64,000 bases of DNA from Bradyrhizobium sp. PSBB068 (GCA_016839165.1 CP069300.1:1860001-1924000); one strand, 5' to 3'. Positions 52,146 to 61,139 are shown, counted from the first letter of the stretch. Notes: generated by a model not told the origin, from the letters alone. A program made the numbers and translations.

Positions 52146-52253
52146 ATGAGCAAGCAGCCAGCAAGTGGAATGCCGGAGTGGCTCACGACCGACGTGCTCG
52201 TGATTGCCGTCTCATTGGCGATCATCCTGATCGGCGTCTGGATCGCGCCGTAG
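52146..52253 (+). CDS. Small single-span membrane protein, 35 residues
   Basis: ATG at 52146 with AAGGAG nine bases upstream, an ideal spacing. The 35 residues consist of a polar N-terminus (MSKQPASGMPEWL) and one hydrophobic helix from about residue 17 to the C-terminus (VIAVSLAIILIGVWIA). A size and layout typical of bacterial membrane micropeptides that bind and tune larger membrane complexes. Partner unknown. The strong ribosome binding site is the main evidence. Confidence 0.6.
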   Translation: MSKQPASGMPEWLTTDVLVIAVSLAIILIGVWIAP

Positions 52254-52338
52254 CCCGGTGAGCGCAGAGGCAGCGGACCGCGGTAAGCGATCCTGGGATG
52301 GCGTTGCCGCCAACCGCGCGCGGCGGCGATGACGAGCC

Positions 52339-53979
52339 CTACAGGCCGATCATCCGGAAGATCATGCCGCCGATATTGGGACCGTGATGGCGGTGGCGGC
52401 GATGACGGCTTCGCGGCGGTTCGTCGTTGGCTGCGGCCATTGCGGTCCTGCCGCCGTCCTGCCCGGGGCCGACCGCGTCGAACGCCGCCTTCTGCTCGTC
52501 GCTGAGCGCGCCGTAGAAGGTGTCGAGGGCCGGGCGTACCGTCCCGATCGCCTGGAGCATGGAATCGAGCCGTGCTCCGACTGCCGCAAGGCGCGCCGGC
52601 GGCGTGCGCGCATCGCTGGGCGGACAGGACGATTTCAATGCGTCCTCGGCCTTTGTTGCCGCGTCCCGCAAGGCATCGAGGCTCGCCCGCTGCGCGTCGG
52701 TGGGTTTGACGTCGCGTTCGATGATCTCGCTGGGCCATGCGATGGCGGCAGGTTGCGCCGCGTTGCAATTGCCGTTGTCTCGCGTCGCCTCGCGTCTGCT
52801 GCGTTGCTGATCCGCTGCCAGCGCGGTCACCTTGGCTTTCTGATCGTCGCTGAGCAGCCCGTAGAACTTCTCCAGCGCCGGTTGCAGGGTGCCGACCGCG
52901 TCGCGCATGGCCTGGAGGCGCTGCTGCATCGAGGCGAGGCGGCTCGGCGCGGTCAACGGGATGTCCTTGGGACATGAACTGAGAATGGTTTCGGACGCCT
53001 TCTGCGATGCAGTGGCGAGTTCGTCGAGCGCCGCGCTCTGCTCCGCATTGGGCTGGATCGCGCTGCGGAATTGTTCGATCGGGAAGCCCGCGATATCGCT
53101 TCTGTCGCTACCGCACATGTCGGCGAGGGTCGCAGTTTGAGCGGGCGCACCGGAGCGGCCCGCGACCGGCGGCCGCGGACCGGTACGGCCGGGCAGGTAG
53201 TCGGCATAGCCGCTCAAGGCATCGTAGTCATAGGGGCCGAACAGGCCGGTATAGATGTCGTTGTAGCCATAGTCCCAGAAGTACGGGTCGTAGTCGTCGC
53301 CCCACCAGGCGTAGTCGTAGAGATCGTAATAGGCATAGGGCCAGAACACCGGACCGACCCAGCCGAAACCGCCATGCGGATGGCGCCACCACCAGCCGCC
53401 ATTGTGGTTGTGATAGCCCCAGGCGGCGCCGGCGGCGGCCGTCATGATCGCGGCGCGCGCCGCCGGGTTGCGCAAGCCGCCCGGGCTGCGCAGGGCGGCC
53501 GTGACCGGACGCGAGGACAAAGTGCGACCGATGGCGCTGGCGTTGCGCCGCATCGCGGCGGCCGACGGCGCCTGGCGGCTCGCAGCTACGCCGTGCGAGA
53601 ACGCCGGATTGCGGCTGACGGCCGGGCTGTGGGCCATGGCCGGATTGTGGACGGCATGGAATTGCCGCGCGCCGCCGCTGCGTCCCATTCTTGTCGCGGC
53701 ATGGGGCGCCGTATGGATGGTATGGAAACCGCCCGCGCGGGCGCCGCCACCGTGAAAGCCTCCTCCGTGGAAGCCACCCGCACGAAGCCCGCCGCCGTGG
53801 AAACCGCCACCACCGCCATGGAAGCCACCACCGCCACGGAAGCCGCCGCCACCGTGGAAACCGCCGCCACCGTGACCGCCGCCGCGGGCTGCCTGTGCGG
53901 GATCGGCGAACAGCGTCACCGGTGCCGCGGTCGCGAGCACCGCGATGAGCGCCAACCAGACGTGTCTGCGGCGAGCCAT
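52339..53979 (-). CDS. Secreted LTXXQ/Spy-like protein with Gly/His-rich N-terminus
   Basis: 546 residues from the ATG at 53979 (MARRRHVWLAL, GTGAGAACGAAC upstream). A Sec signal (about 1-30, ending AQA) leads into a Gly/Phe/His-rich block of GGGFHGG repeats (31-75). A Tyr/Trp-rich middle (about 170-240, WGYHNHNGGWWWRHP) follows, then a C-terminal half with two copies of an LTXXQ-type helical unit (LSDDQKAKVTAL and LSDEQKAAFDAV). Each copy comes after a conserved QxALExFYG or RPALDTFYG segment. Spy/CpxP relatives are periplasmic chaperones. The doubled LTXXQ unit on a large Gly-rich protein suggests an envelope-stress or surface role (inference). Confidence 0.85.
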   Translation of the reverse strand: MARRRHVWLALIAVLATAAPVTLFADPAQAARGGGHGGGGFHGGGGFRGGGGFHGGGGGFHGGGLRAGGFHGGGFHGGGARAGGFHTIHTAPHAATRMGRSGGARQFHAVHNPAMAHSPAVSRNPAFSHGVAASRQAPSAAAMRRNASAIGRTLSSRPVTAALRSPGGLRNPAARAAIMTAAAGAAWGYHNHNGGWWWRHPHGGFGWVGPVFWPYAYYDLYDYAWWGDDYDPYFWDYGYNDIYTGLFGPYDYDALSGYADYLPGRTGPRPPVAGRSGAPAQTATLADMCGSDRSDIAGFPIEQFRSAIQPNAEQSAALDELATASQKASETILSSCPKDIPLTAPSRLASMQQRLQAMRDAVGTLQPALEKFYGLLSDDQKAKVTALAADQQRSRREATRDNGNCNAAQPAAIAWPSEIIERDVKPTDAQRASLDALRDAATKAEDALKSSCPPSDARTPPARLAAVGARLDSMLQAIGTVRPALDTFYGALSDEQKAAFDAVGPGQDGGRTAMAAANDEPPRSRHRRHRHHGPNIGGMIFRMIGL

Positions 53980-54309
53980 GTTCGTTCTCACTTGTGTCAA
54001 AACACTCAATAATGCTCGATACCAACACGCCACGCTGCCGCTCGGTTCCCGCCGCAACCTGAATTGCGTGCGACTCTTTGCGGGCCGGTTGTTGCGCAGC
54101 GGCGATGACACCGCGTTGTTTGACGGCTTAAAGCGAGAGCCATCCACGCCGTCGTGCTGGCGAAAGCCAGGACCCATTATCCCGAATGTCTGTTGTTGCG
54201 CGACGCCGGGGCCACGATCCCGTTCATCACCGAATGTGGTGGTTATGGGTCCTGGCCTTCGCCAGGACGACACTGTGGGGTGACGCGGTTCGGCTCACCA
54301 ACCACACAC
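53980..54309. other. Intergenic region with dispersed repeat
   Basis: 330 bases between two minus-strand genes. It holds the promoter of the LTXXQ gene (near 53985-54060) and the repeat at 54151-54271, which would act as a terminator for the Lrp-type gene. No other feature seen. Confidence 0.5.
54151..54271. repeat. Dispersed inverted repeat, CTGGCGAA-GCCAGGACCCA family
   Basis: The 26-base arms at 54151-54176 and 54246-54271 are inverted copies with two mismatches. Each arm itself can fold (CTGGCGAAAGCCAG). The same family occurs at 59072-59220. From memory it is a frequent Bradyrhizobium intergenic repeat. Confidence 0.85.
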
Positions 54310-54771
54310 CTACACCGGCAGCGCCGTTGAATATTTCACCTGGCTCAGCGCAAAACTCGACTCGATCGAGGCGATGCCGTCGAGCCGGGTCAGCTTGTTC
54401 TTCAGGAACGCTTCATAGGAGGAGAGGTCGGCGGCGACGACGCGCAAGAGATAGTCGCGGTTGCCGGTCATCAAATAGCATTCGAGCACCTCGTCCCATT
54501 TCGAGATCGCGCGCGCGAAGCGGTTGAGGTCCTCCTCCTTCTGCCGTGCGAGCTTGATCGAGATGAACACCGAGACATGCAGCCCGATCGACTTCTGGTC
54601 GACGGTTGCGATGTAGCGGGAGATCACGCCGCGCTCCTCGAGCAGCTTGACCCGGCGGTGGCAGGGCGAGACCGACAGCCCGACCTTGTCGGCGAGCTCC
54701 TGCATGGTCATGCGGCTGTCGGTCTGGAGCAGGGCCAGGATCTTGCGGTCGATGGCATCGAGGGCAGGCAT
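54310..54771 (-). CDS. Lrp/AsnC family transcriptional regulator
   Basis: 153 residues from the ATG at 54771 (MPALDAIDRKILALLQTDSR in the family pattern). HTH at about 22-42 (MTMQELADKVGLSVSPCHRR), then a RAM/ligand-binding alpha-beta domain (about 65-145). Such proteins sense amino or oxo acids and form dimers to octamers. It is divergent from an AceE-like transketolase gene with 130 bases between, the usual arrangement for a local regulator and its target. A candidate operator lies in that gap. Confidence 0.93.
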   Translation of the reverse strand: MPALDAIDRKILALLQTDSRMTMQELADKVGLSVSPCHRRVKLLEERGVISRYIATVDQKSIGLHVSVFISIKLARQKEEDLNRFARAISKWDEVLECYLMTGNRDYLLRVVAADLSSYEAFLKNKLTRLDGIASIESSFALSQVKYSTALPV

Positions 54772-54802
54772 TGGGATGAACTCGTTGATTGAGGCGGGAT
54801 CG

Positions 54803-54817
54803 TGGGAATTTATCCCA
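54803..54817. promoter_or_regulatory. Candidate Lrp/AsnC operator
   Basis: TGGGAATTTATCCCA has perfect 5-base arms around an AT-only centre, the form expected of an Lrp-family site. It lies between the Lrp-type and transketolase genes, 31 bases upstream of the regulator start. Confidence 0.5.
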
Positions 54818-54901
54818 ATTTTTCCTGTGCTGTCGCGTGGAATTGAGATTTTCGACGGTGCCAGCGGCAGTAACATCGGCAATATCGCTGGGAGCATTGC
54901 C

Positions 54902-57268
54902 ATGGGAATCGCGCCGGAACGTCTCGACATGCTCACGGCCCTGGCCCGCAAGGTGCTGTGGCTGTCGTCATGGACCATCCATCACGCCAACCATGTGCGG
55001 CCCTCGACCGACGGGCTGAAGGTCGGCGGCCACCAGGCCTCGTCGGCCTCGCTCGCCAACATCATGTCGGCGCTTTACTTCTCGGTGCTGCGTCCACAGG
55101 ACCGCGTCGCGGTGAAGCCGCATGCGAGCCCGGTGTTCCACGCGATCCAGTATCTGTTCGGCCACCAGACCCGCGACAAGCTGGAGAATTTCCGCGGCTA
55201 CAAGGGCGCGCAGTCCTATCCGTCGCGCACCAAGGACACCGACGACGTCGACTTCTCCACCGGCTCGGTCGGCCTCGGCGTGGCGCAGACGCTGTTCGCC
55301 TCGCTGGTGCAGGACTACGTCAAGGCGCATGGCTGGTTGGGGGGCCGGCCCGAAGGCCGCATGATCGCGCTGGTCGGCGACGCCGAGATGGACGAGGGCA
55401 ACATCTTCGAGGCGCTGCTCGAAGGCTGGAAGCACGGCCTGCGCAACACCTGGTGGGTGGTCGACTACAACAGGCAGTCGCTCGACGCCGTGGTGCGCGA
55501 GGGGCTGTGGGCCAAGTTCGAAACCATGTTCCGCAATTTCGGCTGGGACGTGGTGATCGTGAAATACGGCAAGCTGATGCTGGAGGCGTTCGCCGAGCCC
55601 GGCGGCGAAGCGCTGAGGCGCTGGATCGACAATTGCCCGAACCAGATGTACGCGGCGCTGTGCTTCCAGGGCGGGGCGGCGTTCCGCAAGCACCTGCGCG
55701 ACGATATCGGCGACCAGGGCGAGGTGTCGGCCCTGATCGATCGGCGCAGCGACGACGAGTTGCTGGCGTTGATGTCGAATCTCGGCGGCCACGACATGGC
55801 GAGCATGATCGAGGCCTTCGAGGCGATCGACCATGACCGTCCGGTCTGCTTCATCGCCTACACCATCAAGGGCGTCGGCCTGCCGATGCAGGGCCACAAG
55901 GACAACCACGCCGGCCTGATGACGGTGGCGCAGATGGAGAAATGGCGCACCGCGCAGAACATCCGCACCGGCCACGAATGGGACAAGTTCGAGGGCCTGT
56001 CGCAGGAACCTGCCAAGCTCGAGGCGTTCCTGGCCCATGCGCCGTTCAATCGCGAGGGCCGCCGCCGGCTCTCGGCGCCCGTCGTCGATGTGCCGGAGCG
56101 GCTGGCGTTCAAGGCTTCAGCCCAGATGTCGACCCAGCAGGGCTTTGGCCTCGTGCTGCACGAACTGGCGCGCGGCGATAGCGAGCTCGCATCGCGCATC
56201 GTCACCGCATCGCCCGACGTCACCGTGTCGACCAATCTCGGCGCCTGGGTCAACCGCCGCGGCCTGTTCGCCAAGGCGGAGAACCACGACCTGTTCCGGC
56301 AGGAGAAGATCCCGTCTGCCTACACCTGGGAGTATTCGCCGAAGGGCCAGCACCTCGAGCTCGGTATCGCCGAGATGAATCTGTTCATCATGCTCTCGGC
56401 GCTCGGCCTGTCGCACCAGATCAACGGTGCGCGGCTGCTGCCGGTCGGCACGCTGTACGATCCCTTCATCGAGCGCGGCCTCGATGCGTTGAACTATGCC
56501 TGCTATCAGGATGCGCGCTTCATGGTGGCGGCGACGCCGTCCGGCATCTCGCTGGCGCCGGAAGGCGGCGCGCACCAGTCGATCAAGACGCCCTTGATCG
56601 GAATCGGGCAGGACGGACTCGCCTCGTTCGATCCGGCCTTCGTCGATGAACTTGCCGTGATCATGGGCTGGGGCTTCGGCCACATGCAGCGCGAGGGCGC
56701 CGAGGGTGGTTCGGTTTACTTGCGACTCTCGACCCGAATGCTGGAGCAGCCGCAACGGATCATGACGCCGGACCTGCAGCGCGACATTACCGACGGCGCC
56801 TACTGGATGCGCAAGCCGGGCCCGAACTGCGACATCGTCATCGCGTATACCGGCACTGTCGCGCCTGAGGCGATCGAGGCGGTCGGCCTGATCGGCGAGA
56901 GCCACCGCGACGTCGGTCTCCTGGCGGTAACCTCGGCCGATCGGCTCTATGCGGGTTGGTCCGCCGCGCGGAATTTGCGCCGCGACCGCCGCGGCGTGCA
57001 GCATTTGAGTCATATCGAGCAGTTGCTGGCGCCGCTCGGCCGCGACTGCGGCATTGTGACCGTGATCGACGGCCATCCGGCCACGCTCGGCTGGCTCGGC
57101 AGCGTGCGCGGCCACCGCCTCGAGGCGCTCGGCGTCGAGCATTTCGGCCAGACCGGCACCATCGCCGACCTCTACCGGCACTACGGCATCGACGCCAACG
57201 CCATCATCGATGCTGCGGAAAGCGTCTCGGCCGGCGCCCCGGTGCGGCATCGCAAGATGGCGGTGTAG
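54902..57268 (+). CDS. Thiamine-diphosphate-dependent transketolase / AceE-like E1
   Basis: 788 residues from the ATG at 54902 (GGGAGCATTGCC upstream). The N-terminal ThDP domain has the GDAEMDEGNIFEAL motif (G159-D160) and NTWWVVDYNRQS, the G-D-x...N signature of pyrophosphate/magnesium binding. The IKGVGLPMQGHKDNHAG loop and the pyrimidine-domain and C-terminal transketolase regions follow. The layout matches homodimeric AceE-type E1 proteins, but it is about 100 residues shorter and has no adjacent E2 or E3. It may be a 2-oxoacid E1 or a divergent transketolase. Expression is probably set by the divergent Lrp-type regulator; an aldehyde dehydrogenase gene follows after a repeat. Confidence 0.87.
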   Translation: MGIAPERLDMLTALARKVLWLSSWTIHHANHVRPSTDGLKVGGHQASSASLANIMSALYFSVLRPQDRVAVKPHASPVFHAIQYLFGHQTRDKLENFRGYKGAQSYPSRTKDTDDVDFSTGSVGLGVAQTLFASLVQDYVKAHGWLGGRPEGRMIALVGDAEMDEGNIFEALLEGWKHGLRNTWWVVDYNRQSLDAVVREGLWAKFETMFRNFGWDVVIVKYGKLMLEAFAEPGGEALRRWIDNCPNQMYAALCFQGGAAFRKHLRDDIGDQGEVSALIDRRSDDELLALMSNLGGHDMASMIEAFEAIDHDRPVCFIAYTIKGVGLPMQGHKDNHAGLMTVAQMEKWRTAQNIRTGHEWDKFEGLSQEPAKLEAFLAHAPFNREGRRRLSAPVVDVPERLAFKASAQMSTQQGFGLVLHELARGDSELASRIVTASPDVTVSTNLGAWVNRRGLFAKAENHDLFRQEKIPSAYTWEYSPKGQHLELGIAEMNLFIMLSALGLSHQINGARLLPVGTLYDPFIERGLDALNYACYQDARFMVAATPSGISLAPEGGAHQSIKTPLIGIGQDGLASFDPAFVDELAVIMGWGFGHMQREGAEGGSVYLRLSTRMLEQPQRIMTPDLQRDITDGAYWMRKPGPNCDIVIAYTGTVAPEAIEAVGLIGESHRDVGLLAVTSADRLYAGWSAARNLRRDRRGVQHLSHIEQLLAPLGRDCGIVTVIDGHPATLGWLGSVRGHRLEALGVEHFGQTGTIADLYRHYGIDANAIIDAAESVSAGAPVRHRKMAV

Positions 57269-57282
57269 CCACACACGCGAGT

Positions 57283-57390
57283 CGTCATTCCGGGGCGGCG
57301 CGAAGCGACGAGCCCGGAATCCATCGGGCCGCAAATTTCGTGGTGAAATGGATTCCGGGCCTGCGCCAAACGGCGCATCCCGGAATGACG
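57283..57390. repeat. Dispersed inverted repeat, GTCATTCCGGG family
   Basis: CGTCATTCCGGGG (57283-57295) pairs with CCCGGAATGACG (57379-57390), and an inner pair, CCCGGAATCCAT with ATGGATTCCGGG, lies between. A common Bradyrhizobium-type intergenic element from memory. Sits between two same-strand genes and could attenuate read-through. Confidence 0.87.
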
Positions 57391-57553
57391 GGGAGAGAGC
57401 CTTGCCAGCCTCTTGCCTCGACCCTTATATGCGCCGTGCGTGCACGAGCCGCGCCCCGCATATGGCGGGTTCAATTCGCCCTGCTTTCGTGCAAGGATGC
57501 CTGCCGAACGCTTTCCGTTCCCAATTCCATACGCCCCCTACAAGAGGTTTCCG

Positions 57554-58987
57554 ATGGTCAATCGCATGCAATTCTACATCGACGGCGCCTGGGTCGATCC
57601 CGTCGTCAAAGGCAAGTCCACCCCCGTCGTCAATCCGGCGACCGAAGAAGCGATGTATGAGATTGCGCTCGGCTCCAAGGCCGATGTCGACAAGGCAGTC
57701 GCCGCCGCCAAGCGCGCGTTCGAGACCTATTCCAAGACCAGCCGCGAAGAGCGCATCGCGCTGCTCACCAGGATCGTCGAGGTCTACAAGGGCCGCATGA
57801 AGGAGATCGGCGCTGCCGTCTCCGACGAGATGGGCGCGCCGCTGCCGATGGCGGAGAAGCTGCAGGCCGGCGCTGGGCTCGGCCACCTCATGAACACCCT
57901 CGAAGTGCTGAAGAAGTACGAGTTCGAGGAGACCATGGGCACCGCCGTGATCGTGCGAGAGCCGGTCGGCGTCGTCGGCATGATCACGCCTTGGAACTGG
58001 CCGCTCAACCAGATCGCCTGCAAGGTCGCGCCCGCGCTCGCCGCCGGCTGCACCATGATCCTCAAGCCGTCGGAGTTCACCCCGACCTCGGCGCTGATCT
58101 TCGCGGAAATCCTCCATGAAGCCGGCGTGCCGAAGGGCGTGTTCAACCTGCTCAACGGCCTCGGCCCGGAGGTGGGTGCTGCGATGAGCGAGCACCCGGA
58201 CATCGACATGATCTCGTTCACCGGCTCGACCCGCGCCGGCGTCGACGTCGCCAAGCGTGCGGCGCCGACCGTCAAGCGTGTCAGCCAGGAGCTCGGCGGC
58301 AAGTCGCCGAACGTGATCCTCGAGGGTGCAGACCTCGCCAAGGCGGTGACCGGCGGCGTGATGCACATGTTCAACAACTCGGGCCAGTCCTGCAACGCGC
58401 CGTCGCGCATGATCGTGCCGCTCTCCAGGATGAAGGAAGTGGCTGCGATCGCGAAGGGCGTCGCCGACAAGACCAAGGCCGGCGATCCGCGTGCCGACGG
58501 CACCACGATCGGTCCGGTGGTCAACCGCGGCCAGTGGGACAAGATCCAGGCGCTGATCCAGAAGGGCATCGACGAGGGCGCAACGCTCGTCGCCGGCGGC
58601 CCGGGCCTGCCCGAAGGCGTCAACAAGGGCTTCTATGTCCGCCCGACCATCTTCGCCGACGTCACCAACGACATGACGATCGCCCGCGAGGAGATCTTCG
58701 GGCCGGTGCTGACGATCATCGGCGCCAAGGACGAAGCGGAAGCCGTGAAGATCGCCAACGACACGCCGTATGGTCTTGCCGGCTACGTCTCGGCCGACAC
58801 CGTGGAGACCGCGCGCCGCGTCGGCCGCCAGATCCGCGCCGGCAACGTCAACCTGCAGGGCGTGCCGAACGAGCGCACCGCGCCGTTCGGTGGCTACAAG
58901 CAGTCGGGCAACGGCCGCGAGTGGGGCCGTTACGGGCTGGAAGAATACCTCGAGGCCAAGGCTGTCGCCGGCTACAACGCCGCGTAA
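57554..58987 (+). CDS. NAD(P)-dependent aldehyde dehydrogenase
   Basis: 477 residues from the ATG at 57554 (AAGAGGTTTCCG upstream). Oxidises an aldehyde to the acid. Core motifs: ITPWNWPLNQ (cofactor), KPSEFTPTSAL, FTGSTRAG, catalytic E246 in QELGGKSP and the nucleophile C280 in SGQSCNAPSRM. EEIFGPVLTI and APFGGYKQSGNGREWG complete the fold. Substrate not readable. Upstream is an AceE-like enzyme; downstream, beyond another repeat, is the sugar-acid block. Confidence 0.95.
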   Translation: MVNRMQFYIDGAWVDPVVKGKSTPVVNPATEEAMYEIALGSKADVDKAVAAAKRAFETYSKTSREERIALLTRIVEVYKGRMKEIGAAVSDEMGAPLPMAEKLQAGAGLGHLMNTLEVLKKYEFEETMGTAVIVREPVGVVGMITPWNWPLNQIACKVAPALAAGCTMILKPSEFTPTSALIFAEILHEAGVPKGVFNLLNGLGPEVGAAMSEHPDIDMISFTGSTRAGVDVAKRAAPTVKRVSQELGGKSPNVILEGADLAKAVTGGVMHMFNNSGQSCNAPSRMIVPLSRMKEVAAIAKGVADKTKAGDPRADGTTIGPVVNRGQWDKIQALIQKGIDEGATLVAGGPGLPEGVNKGFYVRPTIFADVTNDMTIAREEIFGPVLTIIGAKDEAEAVKIANDTPYGLAGYVSADTVETARRVGRQIRAGNVNLQGVPNERTAPFGGYKQSGNGREWGRYGLEEYLEAKAVAGYNAA

Positions 58988-59071
58988 GCCGAACGCACGA
59001 GAGACGACATTCTGGCGCCGGGGCAGGCAACTGCTCCGGCGTCAGACGTTTTGGGATGCCGCATATTCATT

Positions 59072-59220
59072 GTCGTCCCGGCGAAGGCCGGGACCCATAA
59101 CCACAGGGAGAGGTTTGGCGAAGATTTGGCCGTGCCGTGGTACTGCGACTTTCTTGCTCGATAGATCACGCGGTATGGGTCCCGGCTCCCGTGCGCAATT
59201 GCGCATTAGGCCGGGACGAC
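59072..59220. repeat. Dispersed inverted repeat, second copy of the 54151 family
   Basis: The left arm at 59072-59097 (GTCGTCCCGGCGAAGGCC and on) matches the arms at 54151-54271. The right end (59176-59220) starts TGGGTCCCGGC and ends GGCCGGGACGAC but is split by an insertion containing GTGCGCAATTGCGCA, itself a small palindrome. It separates the convergent aldehyde dehydrogenase and lactonase genes. Confidence 0.82.
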
Positions 59221-59229
59221 CAAGAACTA

Positions 59230-60192
59230 CTACCCGCCGAGTGCGCCCTGGGTGTTGACGTAGAGCGCATAGATCGACTGGCTCGCGGCCATGAACAGGC
59301 GGTTGCGCTTGACGCCGCCGAAGCAGAGATTGGCGCAGCGCTCCGGCAGCGCGATGCGACCGATCATGACGCCGTCGGGCGCGAACACCACGACGCCGTC
59401 GAGCTCGGGGTCGCCCATGCCCCAGCCGCACCACAGATTGCCGTCGATGTCGCAGCGCATACCGTCCGGCGTGCCCGGGCCGGCATCGATGAAGACGCGC
59501 TTGTTGGAGATCGTCGTGCCGTCGGCGGAAACGTCATAGGCCAGGATCTTGCGGTTCGGCACGCCGCGGGATTCCACGACGTAGAGGATTGTCTCGTCCG
59601 GCGAGAAGCACAGCCCGTTGGGGCCGAGCACGCCTTCGGCGACGATGGTGGCCTTGCCGGTTTCCGGATCGAGCCGGTAGACATTGGCGTCGATCTCGGG
59701 CTCGGCCTTGTAGCCCTCGTAATTGCCGAGCAGGCCGAAGGTCGGATCGGTGAACCAGATCGCGCCGTCGGATTTCACCACGACGTCGTTCGGTGAGTTC
59801 AGCCGCTTGCCGCCGAAGCTATCGATCAGTACCGTGATCGATCCGTCATATTCGGTGCGCACCACGCGGCGGCCGCCGTGCTCGCAGGTGATCAGCCGGC
59901 CCTGGCGGTCGCGGGTGTTGCCGTTGGCGAAGTTCGACGGCTTGCGGAAGACGCTGACCGCGCCGGTCTCCTCCTCCCATTTCAGGATGCGCTGGTTCGG
60001 GATGTCGCTGCACAACAGATAGCGGCCGTCGCCGAACCACACCGGGCCTTCGGCCCAGCGCAGGCCGGTCGCGATGCGTTCGACCGCGGAGAGTTTTAGC
60101 CAGTATTTCTCGAAGCGCGGGTCGAGCGCGTGGATCGCGGGATCGGGATAGTACGTCGCGGGACGCCAGCCGGCGGAATGAACATCGGACAT
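59230..60192 (-). CDS. SMP-30/gluconolactonase family lactonase
   Basis: 320 residues from the ATG at 60192. Six-bladed beta-propeller that hydrolyses aldono- or aldaro-lactones with a divalent metal. The four metal ligands are at the expected places: E48 (AEGPVW), N135 (NSPNDVV), N192 (GPNGLCFS) and D243 (PDGMRCD). No signal peptide, so cytoplasmic. It is divergent from uronate dehydrogenase with 125 bases between; that enzyme makes a lactone, so the pair is functionally coherent. Confidence 0.92.
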   Translation of the reverse strand: MSDVHSAGWRPATYYPDPAIHALDPRFEKYWLKLSAVERIATGLRWAEGPVWFGDGRYLLCSDIPNQRILKWEEETGAVSVFRKPSNFANGNTRDRQGRLITCEHGGRRVVRTEYDGSITVLIDSFGGKRLNSPNDVVVKSDGAIWFTDPTFGLLGNYEGYKAEPEIDANVYRLDPETGKATIVAEGVLGPNGLCFSPDETILYVVESRGVPNRKILAYDVSADGTTISNKRVFIDAGPGTPDGMRCDIDGNLWCGWGMGDPELDGVVVFAPDGVMIGRIALPERCANLCFGGVKRNRLFMAASQSIYALYVNTQGALGG

Positions 60193-60317
60193 TTGCTGTT
60201 CTCGTTGTTGTGTTTCGATGGTGTTTCCTTGAGCGCTTGGTTTGCTATCATTGTCGGCCTGCGATCGCAATTTGCTCCAGGGATTGCGCTGATCAATCAG
60301 GAAAGACGAGGGACGGC

Positions 60318-61139
60318 ATGCCACGCATATTGATGACCGGCGCATCGGGGGGAATCGGAACGAGCCTGCGCAAGCTGCTGCCGCCGATCTATCCCGACCT
60401 CCTGCTCAGCGACATCAAGCAGCCCTCCGATCTCGGCGGACACGAGAAATTCAAGGCCGCCGATCTCGCCGACCTCGCACAGGTCGAGGCGGTCTGCGAG
60501 GGCGTCGACGGCATCCTGCATTTCGGCGGCTATTCGGTCGAAGGGTCCTGGGATGCGATCCTGCAGGCCAACATCATCGGCGGCTACAATCTGTTCGAGG
60601 CCGCGCGCAAGCAGGGCGTCAAGCGCGTGATCTTCGCCTCGTCAAATCACGCGGTCGGCTTCTACCCGCGGCATCATCGCATCGGCACCGACGTCACCGC
60701 GCGCCCGGACAGCCGCTACGGCGTCAGCAAGGTGTTCGGCGAGGGCGTCGGCGCGCTCTATGCCGACAAGCACGGCATCAAGGTGACCTGCATCCGGATC
60801 GGCAATTTCGGCGAGGCGCCGCTCGATCACCGCAGGCTGTCGATCTGGCTCAAGCCGGAAGATCTGGTGCAGCTCTGCCGGATCGGGCTCGAACATCCCG
60901 ATATCCATTTCGAGGTGCTGTACGGCGCGTCGTACAATGAGCGCTCGTGGTGGGACAATCACCGCGCCTATGATCTCGGCTATCGTCCGACCGGCCGCGG
61001 CGAAGATTTTCGCGAGCACGCGATGGCCGAGCAGGCCAAGCTGCCGCCCGATCCGGTCGGCGACTACTACCAGGGCGGCGCGTTCTGCAGCATGGAATTC
61101 GACGGCGACAGGACAGCGGTGATCGACTGGAAGAAGTGA
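60318..61139 (+). CDS. udh: NAD-dependent uronate dehydrogenase-like SDR
   Basis: 273 residues from the ATG at 60318 (GAGGGACGGC upstream). Extended SDR fold: GASGGIG (8-14) binds NAD, SSNHAVGFYPR (108-118) is the hallmark of bacterial uronate dehydrogenases, and the catalytic pair is Y134-x3-K138 (YGVSK). Uronate dehydrogenase oxidises D-galacturonate or D-glucuronate to the aldaro-lactone. Length matches. Its stop abuts the stop of the convergent IalB-family gene (61139/61140). Symbol given by motif recognition; activity not proven. Confidence 0.85.
   Translation: MPRILMTGASGGIGTSLRKLLPPIYPDLLLSDIKQPSDLGGHEKFKAADLADLAQVEAVCEGVDGILHFGGYSVEGSWDAILQANIIGGYNLFEAARKQGVKRVIFASSNHAVGFYPRHHRIGTDVTARPDSRYGVSKVFGEGVGALYADKHGIKVTCIRIGNFGEAPLDHRRLSIWLKPEDLVQLCRIGLEHPDIHFEVLYGASYNERSWWDNHRAYDLGYRPTGRGEDFREHAMAEQAKLPPDPVGDYYQGGAFCSMEFDGDRTAVIDWKK

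Noticed and set aside
53748..53880. Alternating Gly/His codon repeats as a mobile element or microsatellite
   Set aside because: They are in frame within the LTXXQ-type gene and code for the GGGFHGG arm, so they are protein-level repeats.
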